From assembly GCA_014138095.1 (NCBI GenBank), contig JACGXE010000009.1:109941-173940 (forward strand): a DNA stretch of 64,000 nt, read 5' to 3'. The stretch is from Ochrobactrum sp. RH2CCR150 (GTDB lineage Bacteria > Pseudomonadota > Alphaproteobacteria > Rhizobiales > Rhizobiaceae). Under the pieces are notes generated by a model. It was not told the origin of the DNA and did no database searches. It saw only the letters and a list, made by a program, of their open reading frames with translations. Shown here piece after piece: positions 35,782 through 45,583 of the stretch. Position numbers and translations under genes: made by a program. How positions within the stretch are numbered: position 1 is the stretch's first letter; every line of letters begins with the position of its first letter.

Positions 35782-36108
35782 ATGAAGCTCTTTAGTGGAC
35801 TTGTTGCCGGAATTGTTGGCGTTGGCTTATTGGTCGGCGCGGGAGCAGCTTCCGCTGCGCCGGTGGCCAATCTCGCAAAGCCCGGCGTAACCTCCAATGT
35901 GGAACAGGTGCGCGATCATCGCGGTTACCATTCGCACAAGCACTGGAAGAAGCGCAATTACCACAGGCGGGACCATTGGCGATCCGATCGTCGTCACTAC
36001 AGGGATCACCGCTGGCAATCGCATCGTCATTACAAGCGCGATTACTATCGCGGGCATTACCGGCATCACGGCGGCCGATGGAACGGCCCGGGCAGTTCCA
36101 ATCGATAA
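35782..36108 (+). CDS. Secreted His/Arg/Tyr-rich protein (108 aa), unknown
   Basis: A 108-residue protein with a signal peptide (MKLFSGLVAGIVGVGLLVGAGAASAA, 1-26) and an unusual mature part: after PVANLAKPGVTSNVEQVRDH it is packed with His, Arg, Tyr, Lys and Trp (DHRGYHSHKHWKKRNYH and later repeats). This composition suggests metal, polyanion or membrane binding. Ribosome-binding site: AAGAGGAGTACAGG. A terminator follows. No function is known to me. Confidence 0.8.
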   Translation: MKLFSGLVAGIVGVGLLVGAGAASAAPVANLAKPGVTSNVEQVRDHRGYHSHKHWKKRNYHRRDHWRSDRRHYRDHRWQSHRHYKRDYYRGHYRHHGGRWNGPGSSNR

Positions 36109-36113
36109 ATGAT

Positions 36114-36138
36114 AGGGGGCGCGTGAGCGCCCCTTTTT
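36114..36138 (+). terminator. Intrinsic terminator after the His-rich protein gene
   Basis: GGGGCGC-GTGA-GCGCCCC followed by TTTTT. The stem is near-perfect. Confidence 0.9.
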
Positions 36139-36240
36139 ATGTGGCCCGTCGAACATCGTGATTATGCAAAACGTCGGTAATTGACTGTATCTCCGTTTCA
36201 CTGAAACATGCGATCAGTGTGATCAGACTCGGAGATCGAC

Positions 36241-36825
36241 ATGTCGGAAACCGACGATAAAGCCAGCAAGTTTCGTCAGGAAGTTCTCGATAGGGTGTTG
36301 CGTTATCTGGGAAGGTCTCCAGAGACGTTAACCGCCCGAGAAAAGTCCGTTCTTAAGCGATTGGCCGATCGGCAGACAATCGCGCAAGATATCAACGAAT
36401 CCTTCGACGAAAAGCGGACTACCGGACAGCGTCTGGCCGATAAGGTCGCCGAGTTTGGCGGCTCGTGGACGTTTATCATTGTCTTTGGTGTCATTCTCGC
36501 GGCTTGGGTGGCGTTCAACAGCCTGCTGGCTGCGAAAGCGTTTGACCCTTACCCGTATATTTTTCTCAATCTGGTCCTTTCCATGCTGGCGGCAGTCCAG
36601 GCGCCGATCATCATGATGAGCCAGAACCGGCAGGCGGCTAAAGACCGGCTGGATGCGTCGCACGACTATGAAGTGAATTTGAAGGCCGAGATTGAAATCA
36701 TGGCTTTGCATGAAAAATTCGATCAGTTGCGCTCAAACGAACTCAGAGGGCTGATCGAGAAGCAGCAGCAGCAAATCGAAATTCTGTCTGGCATCCTGCT
36801 GGAGAAAAATCAGAAGCAATCCTGA
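36241..36825 (+). CDS. DUF1003-family membrane protein
   Basis: A 194-residue protein with the DUF1003 core: GSWTFIIVFGVILAAWVAFNSL (first membrane helix, residues 79-100), PYIFLNLVLSMLAAVQAPIIMMSQNRQAAKDRL (second helix and the conserved QNRQ motif). An N-terminal soluble part and a C-terminal coiled coil (LIEKQQQQIEILSGIL) flank it. These proteins are widespread and of unknown role. A weak promoter of the EcfG type (CGAAC, 17 bases, CGTC) lies about 170 bases upstream. Confidence 0.87.
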   Translation: MSETDDKASKFRQEVLDRVLRYLGRSPETLTAREKSVLKRLADRQTIAQDINESFDEKRTTGQRLADKVAEFGGSWTFIIVFGVILAAWVAFNSLLAAKAFDPYPYIFLNLVLSMLAAVQAPIIMMSQNRQAAKDRLDASHDYEVNLKAEIEIMALHEKFDQLRSNELRGLIEKQQQQIEILSGILLEKNQKQS

Positions 36826-36921
36826 TTACGCGGCAACATATATCGTCGTCCAACGTATTTTTTGCAAGTCCGTATTCCCGAAGCCAGATGCGGGGCTTGC
36901 TCTGAGAGAAAACGGTATTTC

Positions 36922-38259
36922 ATGTCGAAGTTTTTAAAGCGATTTCTACAGTCGGCTGTTGGTTTGGTCGTTCTGCTGCTTGTCGGCGCGGCAGTATGGC
37001 TCGGTTTCAGTCCACCGGAGCTTTTGCGGGTCGGCACGGGTTACGCGGCCAAGATCGTCTGCTCCAATGTCTTTATCGCCAAAAGAGATGCCGAGGCGGT
37101 TCTCGCCGATGACGTCCAGGCGCCCGGAAATCCGCTCCTGAAATTCCTCAATGTCGCTGTGGACGACAGTTCCCATACTGTAACAGTTCGGATTTTCGGT
37201 TTCTTCGCGCCAAGCAAGGCCGTGTTCCTTTCCGGTCAGGGATGCGCAAATATTCAATCGACCGATAGTCGCAGTATCGCCAGCGATGAAGCCGCATCAG
37301 CGGCGATGCCACCGCTGGACATCGCAATTTCTACCAAAGTACAGAACGTTATCGAAGACAAGGAACTGACGGGCTCTGGCATGCGCGCCGTTGCCGTCAT
37401 CCATAATGGTCAGCTGGTCGCCGAAACCTATGGTGAGGGCTTCAGCGCAGATACACCGCTCCTTGGCTGGTCGATGACCAAATCCGTTATGGCGACACTG
37501 ATCGGGATGCGCATCGCTGAAGGTCGGATGGATTTGGCTAAAAGCAATCTTCTGCCGGAATGGCAGGACGACGAACGCACCAAGATTACCGTTGCCAATC
37601 TGATGGCCATGGAAAGCGGGCTGCGGTTCAACGAGAATTACGGAACGGTGGCGGATGTTACGCGTATGCTGTTTCTCGAAAAAGATATGGCTGGATTTGC
37701 GGCTTCGCTTCCGCTGGAGGCGCAACCGGGAACGAAATTCAGCTATTCCAGCGGTACGGCGAATATTCTGTCCAAGCTTTTTATGTACAGTTTCGACAAT
37801 CGCAATGAAGCACTCGTCTATCCGCGCATCGCTCTGTTCGAACCGCTCGGCATGACCAGCGCCATGTTGGAAACCGACGCGTCCGGGGTTTTTGCGGGCT
37901 CATCCTATATGTATGCCACCGCACGCGATTGGGCCAAGCTGGGTGCATTTCTGGCGGACGGAGGTAGAATAGACGGCAAACAGCTTCTGCCAGCGGATTT
38001 CGTATCGTTTATGCGCAAACCGTCATCAGCCTCTGATGGGCGCTACGGTTCAGCGCAGGTCTGGTTGCGCGCAAGCGGGGCCAAAGCGGGCGAGGGCGGC
38101 ATCCCCGATGATGCGTTCTGGATGTCCGGCCATGACGGGCAAACCGTCATGATCGTCCCGTCCATGCATCTGGCTGTGGTGCGTCTCGGGCTGACACCTA
38201 ACCGTTCCGGCTATAGCGTTCAAAACCTCGATGCGCAGATCATAGAAGCGCTTCGTTAG
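36922..38259 (+). CDS. Serine hydrolase / class C beta-lactamase-like protein
   Basis: A 445-residue membrane-anchored penicillin-binding-like protein. One N-terminal membrane segment (about 10-30) is followed by a domain with the serine-nucleophile motif SMTK (184-187), a YSSG segment that replaces the Tyr-x-Asn motif, and SGHDGQ in place of the KTG box. It probably acts as an esterase or D-aminopeptidase in the periplasm rather than a true beta-lactamase. ATG at 36922 was chosen over an upstream start at 36862 because the signal anchor begins there. Substrate unknown. Confidence 0.85.
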   Translation: MSKFLKRFLQSAVGLVVLLLVGAAVWLGFSPPELLRVGTGYAAKIVCSNVFIAKRDAEAVLADDVQAPGNPLLKFLNVAVDDSSHTVTVRIFGFFAPSKAVFLSGQGCANIQSTDSRSIASDEAASAAMPPLDIAISTKVQNVIEDKELTGSGMRAVAVIHNGQLVAETYGEGFSADTPLLGWSMTKSVMATLIGMRIAEGRMDLAKSNLLPEWQDDERTKITVANLMAMESGLRFNENYGTVADVTRMLFLEKDMAGFAASLPLEAQPGTKFSYSSGTANILSKLFMYSFDNRNEALVYPRIALFEPLGMTSAMLETDASGVFAGSSYMYATARDWAKLGAFLADGGRIDGKQLLPADFVSFMRKPSSASDGRYGSAQVWLRASGAKAGEGGIPDDAFWMSGHDGQTVMIVPSMHLAVVRLGLTPNRSGYSVQNLDAQIIEALR

Positions 38260-38263
38260 GCCG

Positions 38264-39481
38264 TCAGTCAGCCAGCACCAACTTACTGAAATCCTTGCCG
38301 CTCGGGTTCTGGAAGGCGCTCAGGCCGAATTCCGGCAGCACCGCATAGAGGTGGTCAAAAATATCGGACTGTATCTGCTCGAACGAAGCCCAGACCGTGG
38401 TGTTAGCGAAGCAGTAGATTTCCAGAGGCAATCCTTCCGGGGTCGGGTCCATCTGGCGCACGAGCAGCGTCATGCCTTTATGAACACCGGAGTGATTGCG
38501 CAGATAGTTCTCCACATAGGCGCGGAACGTGCCGATATTGGTGAAACGGCGCGTGTTGACGGGATTTTTGGCGCGGTCGCCCAGTCTATTGTTCCATTCG
38601 GCGATTTCCTTGGCCTTTTTGGGCAGGTAATCGGCGAGCCAGTCGACCGAAGCCATGCCTGCACGCTCATCGTCGGAGAGGAAACGGATTGAGTTCTGAT
38701 CGATGTAAAGCGCGCGCTTGATGCGTCGGCCACCTGATTCCTGCATGCCGCGATAGTTCTTCATCGGTTCGGTGATGAGCTTGCGGATCGGAATGGTGGT
38801 GATTGTTTTGTCGAAGTTCTGCACCTTGACCGTATAAAGCGCGATTTCCGTCACATCGCCATTGGCATCGAGGTTCTTCATCTCGATCCAGTCTCCCACG
38901 CGAACCATGTTGGAGGAGGCGATCTGCATACTGGCGACCAGTGAGAGCAGCGTGTCCTGAAAAACGAGGATCAGCACGGCAGCCATTGCACCGACACCGG
39001 AAAGCAGAATAACCGGCGACTTATCAAGCAGGGTTGCGATGATGAGGACCGCGGCGATGATATAGACCGCCAGCTTGGTAACCTGAATGTAGCCCTTGAT
39101 GGGCCGATAACGCGCTTCAGGACGGCGATGATAAAGCGTGTCCACGACACCGAATGCCGAGTTCACTGCCAGCGCCAGTGTCAGAATGATGAAGGCGATT
39201 GCAACATTGCGAATAATGGTGATTGCCGTCTCCGGCAGTCCCGGGATTGCCACAATGCCGGAAGAAATGATCAAGGCAGGAATGATATTGGCCAGACGGC
39301 TGATGACGCTGTGCTGTTTCAGCTCTTCATCCTGACCGAATGGGGTCTTCTGAACAATCCGGTCAAGCAGCTTGAGCAGGATCGCCTTGATCAAAAAATT
39401 TGCGACGAATGCAGAGAGAAACAATCCCCCAAGAGCCGTCAGCGTCTCCGCCCACGGATGTGCAATAAAGAATTCCGACAA
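38264..39481 (-). CDS. MscS-family mechanosensitive ion channel
   Basis: A 405-residue small-conductance mechanosensitive channel protein, acting in the inner membrane to release osmolytes under hypo-osmotic shock. About four membrane segments (for example TLTALGGLFLSAFVANFLIKAILL, NIIPALIISSGIVAIPG, NVAIAFIILTLALAVNS, AAVLIIATLLDKSP) lead to the pore helix and the MscS beta domain (VRVGDWIEMKNLDANGDVTEIALY), and a C-terminal domain. The family and size are clear. Gene lies alone and convergent with the serine hydrolase (4 bases apart). Confidence 0.9.
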   Translation of the reverse strand: MSEFFIAHPWAETLTALGGLFLSAFVANFLIKAILLKLLDRIVQKTPFGQDEELKQHSVISRLANIIPALIISSGIVAIPGLPETAITIIRNVAIAFIILTLALAVNSAFGVVDTLYHRRPEARYRPIKGYIQVTKLAVYIIAAVLIIATLLDKSPVILLSGVGAMAAVLILVFQDTLLSLVASMQIASSNMVRVGDWIEMKNLDANGDVTEIALYTVKVQNFDKTITTIPIRKLITEPMKNYRGMQESGGRRIKRALYIDQNSIRFLSDDERAGMASVDWLADYLPKKAKEIAEWNNRLGDRAKNPVNTRRFTNIGTFRAYVENYLRNHSGVHKGMTLLVRQMDPTPEGLPLEIYCFANTTVWASFEQIQSDIFDHLYAVLPEFGLSAFQNPSGKDFSKLVLAD

Positions 39482-39689
39482 TAGATTTTCCCGAGACGTG
39501 TTTTCGCGAGTGTTGATGGTTGCCGTTCAACGACTGCCACAGTTTTGATGATTGTATCATCGAGATCTATTGCGAAATAAGGCGACGTGGCTCTTAAATC
39601 AACCGCTGAGAGTATTTTTAGGTGATGCCGATCCGGTCGAATTGTCCACGGACTGGCATCTGAATGCGGATTGCTACAGTCGCTGAACT

Positions 39690-40445
39690 TCAAAGAGAGG
39701 CGGTTATGCCGCCATCGACATAGAGCACATGGCCGTTGACGAAAGACGAGGCATTGGACGCAAGGAAAATGCAGGCGCCGACAAGTTCATCGACCTTGCC
39801 CCAGCGCCCCGCAGGCGTCCGCTTTTCAAGCCAGCTCGAAAAAGTCGGATCGGAAACAAGGGCGGCGTTCAGTGGCGTATCGAAATATCCCGGCGCAATG
39901 GCGTTGCATTGCAAACCGTATTTCGCCCAGTCGGTGGCCATGCCTTTGGTGAGATTGCCAACCGCGCCTTTGGTGGCGGTATAGGGAGCTATACCCGGTC
40001 TGGCGAGGGCCGTCTGGACGCTGGCAATGTTGATGATTTTGCCTGTGCCGCGTTTGATCATATGTCTGGCGACAGCCTGTCCCACATTGAACACTGTGGA
40101 GACGTTGGCTCTGAATAAGCGTTCAAAGGCATCGGCTGGAAAGTCTTCCAGCGGGGTGCGATGCTGCATGCCCGCATTGTTAACGAGAATGTCGATGGGA
40201 CCGAAATCCGCTTCGAACCCGTCTATGGCGGCGCGAACTGCTTCATGGTCCGTCGCATCGAAGGCCAGTGTGTGCTTCACGCCGAGGCTTTCGGCTGCCG
40301 CCTTCAGCTTGGCCGCATCGCGACCGTTGAGAATGACGTCAGCCCCAGCGTTGGCGAGACCCTTTGCCAACGCATAGCCGATCCCTTGCGACGAGCCGGT
40401 CACAAGCGCGCGTTTGCCTGTCAGATCAAAAAGTTGGACGCTCAT
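39690..40445 (-). CDS. idnO: Gluconate 5-dehydrogenase (SDR)
   Basis: A 251-residue SDR with TGSSQGIGYALA (cofactor, 16-27), NNAGMQH, and YTATKGA (catalytic). Together with the zinc-type dehydrogenase just upstream in the same direction (69 bases apart), it forms an idonate/gluconate pair: L-idonate to 5-ketogluconate, then to D-gluconate. The name rests on this pairing and the likeness to IdnO proteins; another sugar-acid substrate is possible. Confidence 0.8.
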   Translation of the reverse strand: MSVQLFDLTGKRALVTGSSQGIGYALAKGLANAGADVILNGRDAAKLKAAAESLGVKHTLAFDATDHEAVRAAIDGFEADFGPIDILVNNAGMQHRTPLEDFPADAFERLFRANVSTVFNVGQAVARHMIKRGTGKIINIASVQTALARPGIAPYTATKGAVGNLTKGMATDWAKYGLQCNAIAPGYFDTPLNAALVSDPTFSSWLEKRTPAGRWGKVDELVGACIFLASNASSFVNGHVLYVDGGITASL

Positions 40446-40513
40446 ATCTTCTCCCGGAGCTATTCGGTTAGAACGAAGCGATGGAATCCGCCGCGCACTT
40501 TTCTTGAAATTGC

Positions 40514-41545
40514 TTAGCTGAATGCGATCTGGGTTTTCATAGATTGCGTTTTATCCGACGCAATATCGAAGGCCCTCAGCGCTTCGGCCAGCGGTAGTGT
40601 CTGCGTGATGAGCGGTTTAACGTCGATCAACCCGTCCTGCATGAGCTTTACGGCCAGTGCAAATTCTTCGTGAAAGCGGAAGGAACCACGCAGATCGAGT
40701 TCCTTGGCTGTTATCGTGTTGATCGGCAGGTTCATCTCGCCGCCAACGCCGAGTTGGACGATGATACCGCGTGGTCTCACGGCGTGAATGCCTGCCACAA
40801 GGGCGGATGCTGCGCCGGAACACTCATACAATATATCGAACGAACCTTTGTTCTGGCTGAATTCGGCCAACCCTTCCGGGTTCTGCGAAAGATTGATCGT
40901 GCGATCCGCACCAACCTTGCGCGCAAAATCCAGCGCTGGCCCGGAAATATCCGCAGCGACGATCTCCGCCGCGCCTGCGCGACGGGCCGACAGGATCGAC
41001 AGCGTACCGATCGGGCCGCATCCGGTCACCAGCACGCGCTTGCCCAATATCTCGCCTGCGCGGCGTGTCGCATGCAGCGTGACCGCGAGCGGTTCAGCCA
41101 TTGCCGCTTCACCCGCGTTGAGGCCATCGGCCTTAACACACTGGCTCGCCTGTGCGACGAGCTGCTCCCGGAACGCGCCTTGTATATGCGGAAAGGGCAT
41201 CGCCGATCCGTAAAAGCGCATATTGAAGCAGTGATTGGGCAGTCCTTTGAGGCAATATTCGCAGTGACCGCAAGGACGCGACGGTGATATGGCGACAAGA
41301 TCGCCGATGGCCAGCCCGGAAACACCTTCGCCAAGCGCCGCGATATGTCCGGAAACCTCGTGCCCGAGGATCATCGGTTCCTTGACGCGCACGGTGCCGA
41401 AGCCGCCATGATTATAGTAATGCAGGTCCGAGCCGCAAATGCCGCCAACGGCGAGACGGATTTCAACCTCACCGGGGCCGGGCGTCTCTGGCTCACACTC
41501 GTCAATACGCAAGTCCTTTGCAGCGTGGATGACAATCGCTTTCAT
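40514..41545 (-). CDS. idnD: L-idonate 5-dehydrogenase (zinc-dependent alcohol dehydrogenase family)
   Basis: A 343-residue zinc-dependent medium-chain dehydrogenase. It has catalytic zinc ligands C38 (GICGSDLHY) and H62-E63 (LGHEVSGH), the structural zinc cysteines C92, C95, C98 and C106 (RPCGHCEYCLKGLPNHC), and a Rossmann domain (VLVTGCGPIGTLS). ATG at 41545 (MKAIVIHAAKDLRI) fits the family start. Together with the SDR gene it suggests catabolism of L-idonate or a related sugar acid. No transporter or regulator gene is adjacent. Confidence 0.82.
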   Translation of the reverse strand: MKAIVIHAAKDLRIDECEPETPGPGEVEIRLAVGGICGSDLHYYNHGGFGTVRVKEPMILGHEVSGHIAALGEGVSGLAIGDLVAISPSRPCGHCEYCLKGLPNHCFNMRFYGSAMPFPHIQGAFREQLVAQASQCVKADGLNAGEAAMAEPLAVTLHATRRAGEILGKRVLVTGCGPIGTLSILSARRAGAAEIVAADISGPALDFARKVGADRTINLSQNPEGLAEFSQNKGSFDILYECSGAASALVAGIHAVRPRGIIVQLGVGGEMNLPINTITAKELDLRGSFRFHEEFALAVKLMQDGLIDVKPLITQTLPLAEALRAFDIASDKTQSMKTQIAFS

Positions 41546-41724
41546 CGCGTCCTCACAGAGCCGGATTGGGAGTGGCCGACCCGCGAAGTGAGCCGACAAA
41601 TTATTGAAGACCAGTATGCCCACAAGTCGCGCGTTTGAAACCCTTATCCGCAGCGAAACTCACAAAACATATGGCATTGCTTTTACAGCAGAACGTACGG
41701 GCAGTTTCCCTTCATCACAAACAG

Positions 41725-41750
41725 AAAGAGCGCCCCGAGGGGCGCTCTTT
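41725..41750. terminator. Hairpin between idnD and nrdJ (bidirectional terminator)
   Basis: AAAGAGCGCCCC pairs with GGGGCGCTCTTT around a GA centre; a short T-run occurs on both strands. It most likely ends nrdJ transcription on the minus strand. Confidence 0.85.
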
Positions 41751-41791
41751 TATCATTTCGCAATGCTCGGCGGTTTCTTGCCGTCATTCGA

Positions 41792-44700
41792 TCAGCTGCA
41801 GCCGCTCGTCGCACCGCAGGTGTCGCACTTGAGGCAGGTGCCGTTACGCACCATCGTGAAGTTCTGGCACTCCGTGCAGCTATCGCCGGTGTAACCCTGC
41901 ATCATCGACTTGATGCGACGGTCGGCTTCGATCTTCTTTGCCGAGGTGGCGCTTTCAGCACGGGCCGAAGCGGCATCGGCAGCAGCCTTGTCGGAGAACA
42001 GTTCGGTTGCAGCCGAGGTTTCCTGCTGCTGAACCGGAGCGGTCTGTTCTTCGAACTCACGCTTGAAAGCCGTTGCACCTTCCGTCACCAGACCGATGGT
42101 CGCCGGGCGGCCAGCCGGAGTGGCACTAGACTTCAAGGTCGTGACATTCGATGCCTGCGGCGCCGATGCCGACGATCCCTTGGCTTCGCTGCCCGGTGTC
42201 GTGTTGGTCACCAGCGTCGGCTTGTAGCCGCGCGTCCAGCCGGTCGAAACCAGGTTGGTCTTGCCTTCCTGGATACCCTTGCCGAGCGCCGTGTTCGAGA
42301 AATCGCTCGTGTCGACATGGGCGAGGTCGTTGCGGCCCAGATAGGACACAGCCAGTTCGCGGAACACATAGTCGATGATCGACGTTGCGGTCTTGATTGC
42401 GTCATTGCCGATGACGATGCCAGCCGGTTCGAACTTAGTGAAGGTGAATGCCTCCACATATTCTTCCAGCGGTACGCCATATTGCAGGCCGAGCGAGACA
42501 GCGATGGCGAAGTTGTTCATCATCGCACGGAAAGCGGCGCCTTCCTTGTGCATATCGATGAAGATTTCGCCGAGGCGTCCGTCACCGAACTCGCCGGTGC
42601 GCAGATAGACCTTGTGTCCGCCGACAACTGCCTTCTGGGTGTAGCCCTGACGGCGGTTTGGAAGCTTTTCGCGCTCGTGCACGATCTTCTCGATGACCTT
42701 CTCGACGATGCGTTCCGTCACCTGAACGGCGCGGGCTGCGGCCGGTGCTTCGATCAGCGCTTCGATTGCATCATCTTCGTCTTCATCGTCCGAGATCAGC
42801 GCGGCGTTGAGCGGCTGCGAAAGCTTGGAACCGTCGCGGTAAAGCGCATTGGCCTTCAGAGCCAGCTTCCAGGACAGCATGTAGGCGTTTTTGCAGTCTT
42901 CGACGGTCGCATCGTTCGGCATATTGATCGTCTTGGAGATCGCGCCCGAAATGAATGGCTGTGCAGCAGCCATCATGCGGATGTGGCTATCCACCGACAG
43001 GTAACGCTTGCCGATCTTGCCGCACGGATTGGCGCAATCGAACACTGCGTAATCTTCTTCCTTGAGGAATGGTGCGCCTTCGAGGGTCATCGCGCCGCAA
43101 ACATGGATGTTGGCAGCTTCGATGTCCTTCTTGGAGAAGCCCAGTGCTGGCAGCATTTCAAACGAGAAATCGTTCAGCTGTTCGTCGGTGAGCTTCAGCA
43201 CGTCCTTGCAGAAATCTTCGCCCAGCGTCCACTTGTTGAAAGCGAACTTGATATCGAAGGCGCTCTTGAGCGCTGCATTCAGAGCTTCGATCTTCTCATC
43301 GGTGAAGCCTTTGCCGCGCAGCGACGAAGGATTGACGCCCGGAGCCTGATTGATGTTGCCGTGACCGACAGCATAGGCTTCGATTTCGGCGATCTGGCTT
43401 TCCGAGTAGCCGAGCGTGCGGAGTGCTTCCGGCACGGCGCGGTTGATGATCTTGAAGTAACCGCCACCGGCCAGCTTCTTGAACTTTACGAGTGCAAAGT
43501 CAGGCTCGATGCCGGTCGTGTCGCAATCCATGACGAGGCCGATCGTACCGGTTGGCGCGATAACCGTCGACTGGGCGTTGCGGTAGCCGTGCTTTTCACC
43601 GAGTTCCAGCGCCTTGTCCCAGGCCGCACGGGCATGGGTGATCAGGTCCTGATCCGGGCAGTCTTCAGCAATCAGCGCCACCGGATTGACGGCGAGGCCT
43701 TCATAACCTTCAGTCTCACCATGGGCGGCCAGACGATGGTTGCGCATGACGCGCAGCATATGTTCCGCATTCGGCTCATAGCTTGGGAAGGTGCCCAGTT
43801 CCTTCGCCATCTCGGCGGAGGTTGCGTAGGCAATACCGGTCATGATTGCGGTCAATGCACCGCAGATGGCGCGGCCTTCATCCGAGTCATATGGGATACC
43901 GGAGGTCATCAGCAGGCCGCCAATATTGGCATAGCCAAGGCCGAGCGTGCGGTATTCGTAGGAGAGGCGGGCGATTTCCTTGGATGGGAACTGCGCCATC
44001 ATCACCGAAATTTCGAGAACGATGGTCCACAGGCGTGCCGTGTGCTCGTAAGCCGCAATATCGAACGAACCGTCCTTGTTGCGATAGGTGAGCAGGTTGA
44101 TCGACGCCAGATTACAAGCCGTGTCGTCAAGGAACATATATTCCGAGCACGGGTTGGAGGCACGGATCGGACCGGCGACCGGGCAGGTGTGCCAGTCGTT
44201 CATGGTCGTGTTGTAGTGCAGACCCGGATCAGCGGACGCCCATGCGGCATAACCGATCTTTTCCCAAAGATCGCGCGCCTTCAAGGTCTTCATGACCTTG
44301 CCGTCCTTGCGTGCGGTCAGGTTCCAGTCGCTGTCGTTTTCGACGGCGCGCAGGAATTCGTCCTTCAGCGAGACGGAGTTGTTCGAGTTCTGGCCTGAAA
44401 CCGTGAGATAGGCTTCCGAATCCCAGTCCGTGTCATAGGTCTTGAACTGAATGTCGGTATAGCCCTGACGTGCAAACTGGATCACACGCTTGACGTAGTT
44501 TTCAGGAACCTGGTTCTTCTTGGCTGCCTTGATTTCGCGCTTCAGGGCAGGGTTCTTCGACGGATCGAAGCAATCATCATTGTCGGCTTCGCAGTTGACG
44601 CAAGCCTTCATGATTGCAGCCAGATGCTGCTTGACGATCTTGGAACCGGTGACGAGCGAAGCGACCTTCTGCTCTTCCTTCACCTTCCAGTCGATATATT

Positions 44701-45574
44701 CTTCGATATCCGGATGGTCGATGTCGACAACGACCATCTTTGCAGCGCGACGGGTCGTGCCGCCCGACTTGATGGCACCCGCAGCGCGGTCGCCGATCTT
44801 GAGGAAGCTCATCAGGCCAGAAGACTTGCCGCCGCCGGAAAGCTTTTCGCCTTCGCCGCGCAGATGGCTGAAGTTGGAACCCGTGCCGGAGCCGTATTTG
44901 AACAGGCGCGCTTCGCGAACCCACAGGTCCATGATGCCGCCTTCATTGACCAGATCGTCAGCGACGGACTGGATGAAGCAGGCATGCGGCTGCGGGTGTT
45001 CGTAGGACGACTTGGATTTGGTCAGCTTGCCGGTCTGCCAGTCAACGTAGAAATGGCCCTGGCCGGGACCGTCGATGCCATAAGCCCAATGCAGGCCCGT
45101 GTTGAACCATTGTGGGCTGTTCGGAGCAACGCGCTGGGTGGCGAGCATATAGGCAAGCTCGTCACGGAAGGCGAGGGCGTCGTCTTCCGAGCCGAAATAG
45201 CCGCCCTTCCAGCCCCAGTAGGTCCAGGTGCCGGCAAGACGGTCAAAAACCTGACAGGCATCCATTTCGGAGCCATAACGCTCGTCCTGCGGCAGCGATG
45301 CCAGCGCATCTTCATCGGCGACCGAGCGCCAAAGCCACGACGGGACGTTGTTTTCTTCGACTTTCTTCAGATGGGCAGGCACGCCAGCCTTGCGGAAATA
45401 TTTCTGCGCAAGAATGTCTGCTGCAACCTGACTGAACTGAGCCGGTACATTGATGTTTTCCAGGCGGAATACGATGGATCCATCGGGATTTTTGATCTCG
45501 CTGGTCGCAGTCCGAAACGCGATGTCCGCATAGGCCGACTGATTCTCTTTCGTGAAACGGCGTTCGATCTTCAT
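41792..45574 (-). CDS. nrdJ: Vitamin B12-dependent ribonucleotide reductase (class II)
   Basis: Makes deoxyribonucleotides using adenosylcobalamin, so it works with or without oxygen. The 1260-residue protein is the long form: N-terminal ATP-cone-less start ([17 protein letters not shown]), the active-site region [21 protein letters not shown] (near residue 470), the radical-site [14 protein letters not shown] segment, a long insert with Lys-rich part, and a C-terminal zinc-ribbon-like tail with CTECQNFTM and [16 protein letters not shown]. Start at 45574 (MKIERRF) or three codons earlier. A tandem NrdR-box-like pair at 45828-45874 lies 250 to 300 bases upstream. No cobalamin riboswitch was recognised. 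Confidence 0.95.
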   Translation of the reverse strand: MKIERRFTKENQSAYADIAFRTATSEIKNPDGSIVFRLENINVPAQFSQVAADILAQKYFRKAGVPAHLKKVEENNVPSWLWRSVADEDALASLPQDERYGSEMDACQVFDRLAGTWTYWGWKGGYFGSEDDALAFRDELAYMLATQRVAPNSPQWFNTGLHWAYGIDGPGQGHFYVDWQTGKLTKSKSSYEHPQPHACFIQSVADDLVNEGGIMDLWVREARLFKYGSGTGSNFSHLRGEGEKLSGGGKSSGLMSFLKIGDRAAGAIKSGGTTRRAAKMVVVDIDHPDIEEYIDWKVKEEQKVASLVTGSKIVKQHLAAIMKACVNCEADNDDCFDPSKNPALKREIKAAKKNQVPENYVKRVIQFARQGYTDIQFKTYDTDWDSEAYLTVSGQNSNNSVSLKDEFLRAVENDSDWNLTARKDGKVMKTLKARDLWEKIGYAAWASADPGLHYNTTMNDWHTCPVAGPIRASNPCSEYMFLDDTACNLASINLLTYRNKDGSFDIAAYEHTARLWTIVLEISVMMAQFPSKEIARLSYEYRTLGLGYANIGGLLMTSGIPYDSDEGRAICGALTAIMTGIAYATSAEMAKELGTFPSYEPNAEHMLRVMRNHRLAAHGETEGYEGLAVNPVALIAEDCPDQDLITHARAAWDKALELGEKHGYRNAQSTVIAPTGTIGLVMDCDTTGIEPDFALVKFKKLAGGGYFKIINRAVPEALRTLGYSESQIAEIEAYAVGHGNINQAPGVNPSSLRGKGFTDEKIEALNAALKSAFDIKFAFNKWTLGEDFCKDVLKLTDEQLNDFSFEMLPALGFSKKDIEAANIHVCGAMTLEGAPFLKEEDYAVFDCANPCGKIGKRYLSVDSHIRMMAAAQPFISGAISKTINMPNDATVEDCKNAYMLSWKLALKANALYRDGSKLSQPLNAALISDDEDEDDAIEALIEAPAAARAVQVTERIVEKVIEKIVHEREKLPNRRQGYTQKAVVGGHKVYLRTGEFGDGRLGEIFIDMHKEGAAFRAMMNNFAIAVSLGLQYGVPLEEYVEAFTFTKFEPAGIVIGNDAIKTATSIIDYVFRELAVSYLGRNDLAHVDTSDFSNTALGKGIQEGKTNLVSTGWTRGYKPTLVTNTTPGSEAKGSSASAPQASNVTTLKSSATPAGRPATIGLVTEGATAFKREFEEQTAPVQQQETSAATELFSDKAAADAASARAESATSAKKIEADRRIKSMMQGYTGDSCTECQNFTMVRNGTCLKCDTCGATSGCS

Positions 45575-45583
45575 CTTTTCCAT

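Noticed and set aside
42317..44398. 693-residue open frame antisense to nrdJ
   Set aside because: The conserved class II reductase lies on the other strand; the antisense frame has no recognisable motif or ribosome-binding site.
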